From: Erysipelotrichia bacterium
GTDB lineage: Bacteria > Bacillota_I > Bacilli_A > Erysipelotrichales > Erysipelotrichaceae
NCBI GenBank assembly: GCA_018333955.1
Contig: JAGXSD010000058.1
Span: 1-64,000, forward strand
Direction: 5' to 3'
Length of the DNA stretch: 64,000 nt
This document shows, piece after piece, positions 63,855 to 64,000 of the stretch. Under the pieces are notes generated by a model. It saw only the letters and a program-made list of their open reading frames with translations, did not search any database and was not told the origin of the DNA. Numbering within the stretch: the stretch's first letter is position 1; each line of letters opens with the position of its first letter. Position numbers and translations under genes: made by a program.

Positions 63855-64000
63855 AGGTATTCTACGCTTTCTTAGCACTCCTCATGTTTATTCTAGGGGT
63901 AATAGGAGCATTTTTACCCGTCATGCCGACCACCATCTTTATTATCTTAGCCATTTTTTTCGCATCAAAGAGTTCACCTCAACTCACTGAGAAATTGAAA
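63851..64000 (+). CDS. DUF454 (YbaN-like) membrane protein, 5' part
   Basis: The first 50 codons are in view, and the gene runs out of the window. Two close hydrophobic stretches with the FILGVIGAFLPVMPTT turn are the DUF454 start (LGxxGxxLPxxPTTPF). Function unknown in the family. Coupled to bcp by a four-base overlap. Confidence 0.8.
   Translation, partial: MKVFYAFLALLMFILGVIGAFLPVMPTTIFIILAIFFASKSSPQLTEKLK

Overview
The window looks like a chromosome segment of a walled, low-GC, anaerobic or facultative member of the Firmicutes. Class Erysipelotrichia or a nearby Bacilli lineage fits best, but no rRNA or ribosomal protein is present to settle it. The signs are AT-rich DNA, AGGAGG-type ribosome binding sites, UGA used as stop with a CCA-anticodon tRNA-Trp, a SUF C-D-S-U-B operon, PrsA-like foldases, alanine racemase, glucosyl-diacylglycerol-type glycosyltransferases and a one-piece pyruvate:ferredoxin oxidoreductase.

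Bases 1 to about 26,900 are the right part of a prophage with an HK97-type head and a siphovirus tail. In order: the end of a DNA adenine methylase, two moron-like units (a zinc-ribbon protein and a GAF/HD-GYP protein with its own terminator), an HTH protein, an HNH/P-loop fusion, terminase small and large subunits, portal, protease, capsid, connector genes, tail tube, tail chaperones with a probable -1 frameshift, tape measure, Dit, tail-tip and fibre genes, holin candidates and an NlpC/P60 lysin. After the lysis genes come a 35-residue antisense gene and a more AT-rich cargo block: a complete type I restriction-modification set (hsdM, hsdS, hsdR) and a GIY-YIG protein. The prophage ends at the 3' end of a tRNA-Trp gene, the likely attachment site. 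No integrase is in view, so it should lie left of the window.

Bases 27,100 to 49,700 are host genes: pyrR, an M42 aminopeptidase, GDPD, MATE and PFOR; a glycolipid cassette (CpoA/LafB-like glycosyltransferase, YbhN-like membrane protein, and a LafA-like glycosyltransferase fused to full-length RecX); the exoribonuclease YhaM; a reverse-strand block of foldases and a HIT protein; the SUF operon; an MFS transporter; alr and a membrane protein. Next is a six-gene tRNA cluster (Val, Thr, Tyr, Gln, Lys, Gly), followed directly by a compact solo TnpB gene. The right part holds a 2-hydroxyacid dehydrogenase, a patatin, an aldo/keto reductase, mutY, the queuosine genes tgt-queA-queH, an aminotransferase, small membrane proteins, the PLP protein YggS, a YwaF-like protein, a GH13 glucosidase, a Bcp peroxiredoxin and the start of a DUF454 gene.

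Most notable: (i) the glycosyltransferase-RecX fusion; (ii) five host genes with a -10 box exactly six bases before ATG and no Shine-Dalgarno, implying leaderless mRNAs; (iii) two promoter-plus-terminator intergenic units that look like small RNAs carrying anti-Shine-Dalgarno C-rich stretches, each just before one of those leaderless genes; (iv) the prophage's mixture of structural genes and AT-rich defence and signalling cargo.
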